The notes beneath the pieces are model-generated. The model ran no database searches. It was not told the DNA's origin and saw nothing but the letters and a program-made list of their open reading frames with translations. 7,154 bases of DNA, taken from Clostridiaceae bacterium (GTDB taxonomy: Bacteria; Bacillota; Clostridia; Oscillospirales; Acutalibacteraceae). The position numbers were made by a program, and so were the translations under genes. The stretch spans positions 1 to 7,154 of the forward strand of contig CAJGDU010000054.1 of assembly GCA_904502175.1 (NCBI GenBank), given 5' to 3'. Positions 7,116 through 7,154 of the stretch are shown here, one piece after another; position 1 is the first letter of the stretch; each line of letters starts with the position of its first letter.

Positions 7116-7149
7116 GTTACACCCGGTACGATGGAGTGTAAGAATTGTA
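7116..7149 (-). promoter_or_regulatory. Candidate -10 box and dyad operator upstream of the SDR gene
   Basis: TACAAT (7149-7144, minus strand) matches the -10 consensus at 5 of 6 positions and would start transcription about 40 nt before the ATG; its -35 box lies beyond the window edge. Directly downstream is an imperfect inverted repeat TTACACTC...GGGTGTAA (about 7142-7118) that could bind a repressor or a MerR-type regulator. Confidence 0.35.
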
Positions 7150-7154
7150 TTTGA

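Noticed and set aside
6224..7141. A 305-codon plus-strand open frame covering the SDR gene
   Set aside because: It runs through the SDR terminator and the whole SDR coding region in antisense. Gly/Ala/Leu/Asp-rich composition without motifs marks it as a shadow.

Overview
The window looks like chromosomal DNA of an anaerobic Clostridia-type Firmicute, possibly a gut Oscillospirales relative. This is inferred from GC-rich coding sequence with AT-rich intergenic gaps, strong AAGGAGG-type ribosome binding sites, compact intrinsic terminators, a clostridial-style ArgH C-terminus, and a 2-hydroxyacyl-CoA dehydratase-type gene pair. No mobile element, phage gene, CRISPR array, tRNA or rRNA was seen.

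Left part (1-1740, plus strand): the 3' end of argG (argininosuccinate synthase) followed 4 nt later by a complete argH (argininosuccinate lyase). These are the last two steps of arginine biosynthesis. A strong hairpin terminator after argH probably serves both strands, because the next gene runs towards it.

Middle (1741-2848): a minus-strand gene for a secreted SGNH/GDSL-type hydrolase. It has its own strong ribosome binding site and a promoter -10 candidate. A second GC-rich hairpin terminator separates it from the operon to its right.

Right-centre (2849-6229, minus strand), the most interesting part: a compact operon read from right to left. A promoter with an overlapping dyad and a roughly 150-nt structured leader precede a 399-aa subunit of the 2-hydroxyacyl-CoA dehydratase / benzoyl-CoA reductase family. 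A 1-nt stop/start overlap joins it to an unusually long 561-aa partner of the same family, and 16 nt further on lies a 65-aa single-pass membrane protein. The family normally needs an ATP-dependent [4Fe-4S] activator and acts on CoA thioesters. No activator, CoA-transferase, acyl-CoA dehydrogenase or electron-transfer flavoprotein gene lies in the window, so the substrate is unknown. The long N-terminal region of the large subunit and the small membrane protein are unusual parts.

Right edge (6230-7154, minus strand): a classical short-chain dehydrogenase/reductase with its own terminator, a -10 candidate, and an imperfect dyad in its upstream region that may be an operator shared with an unseen divergent gene. 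The 5948-6229 gap (282 nt) is the longest gene-free stretch. It holds the SDR terminator, the operon promoter and the leader.
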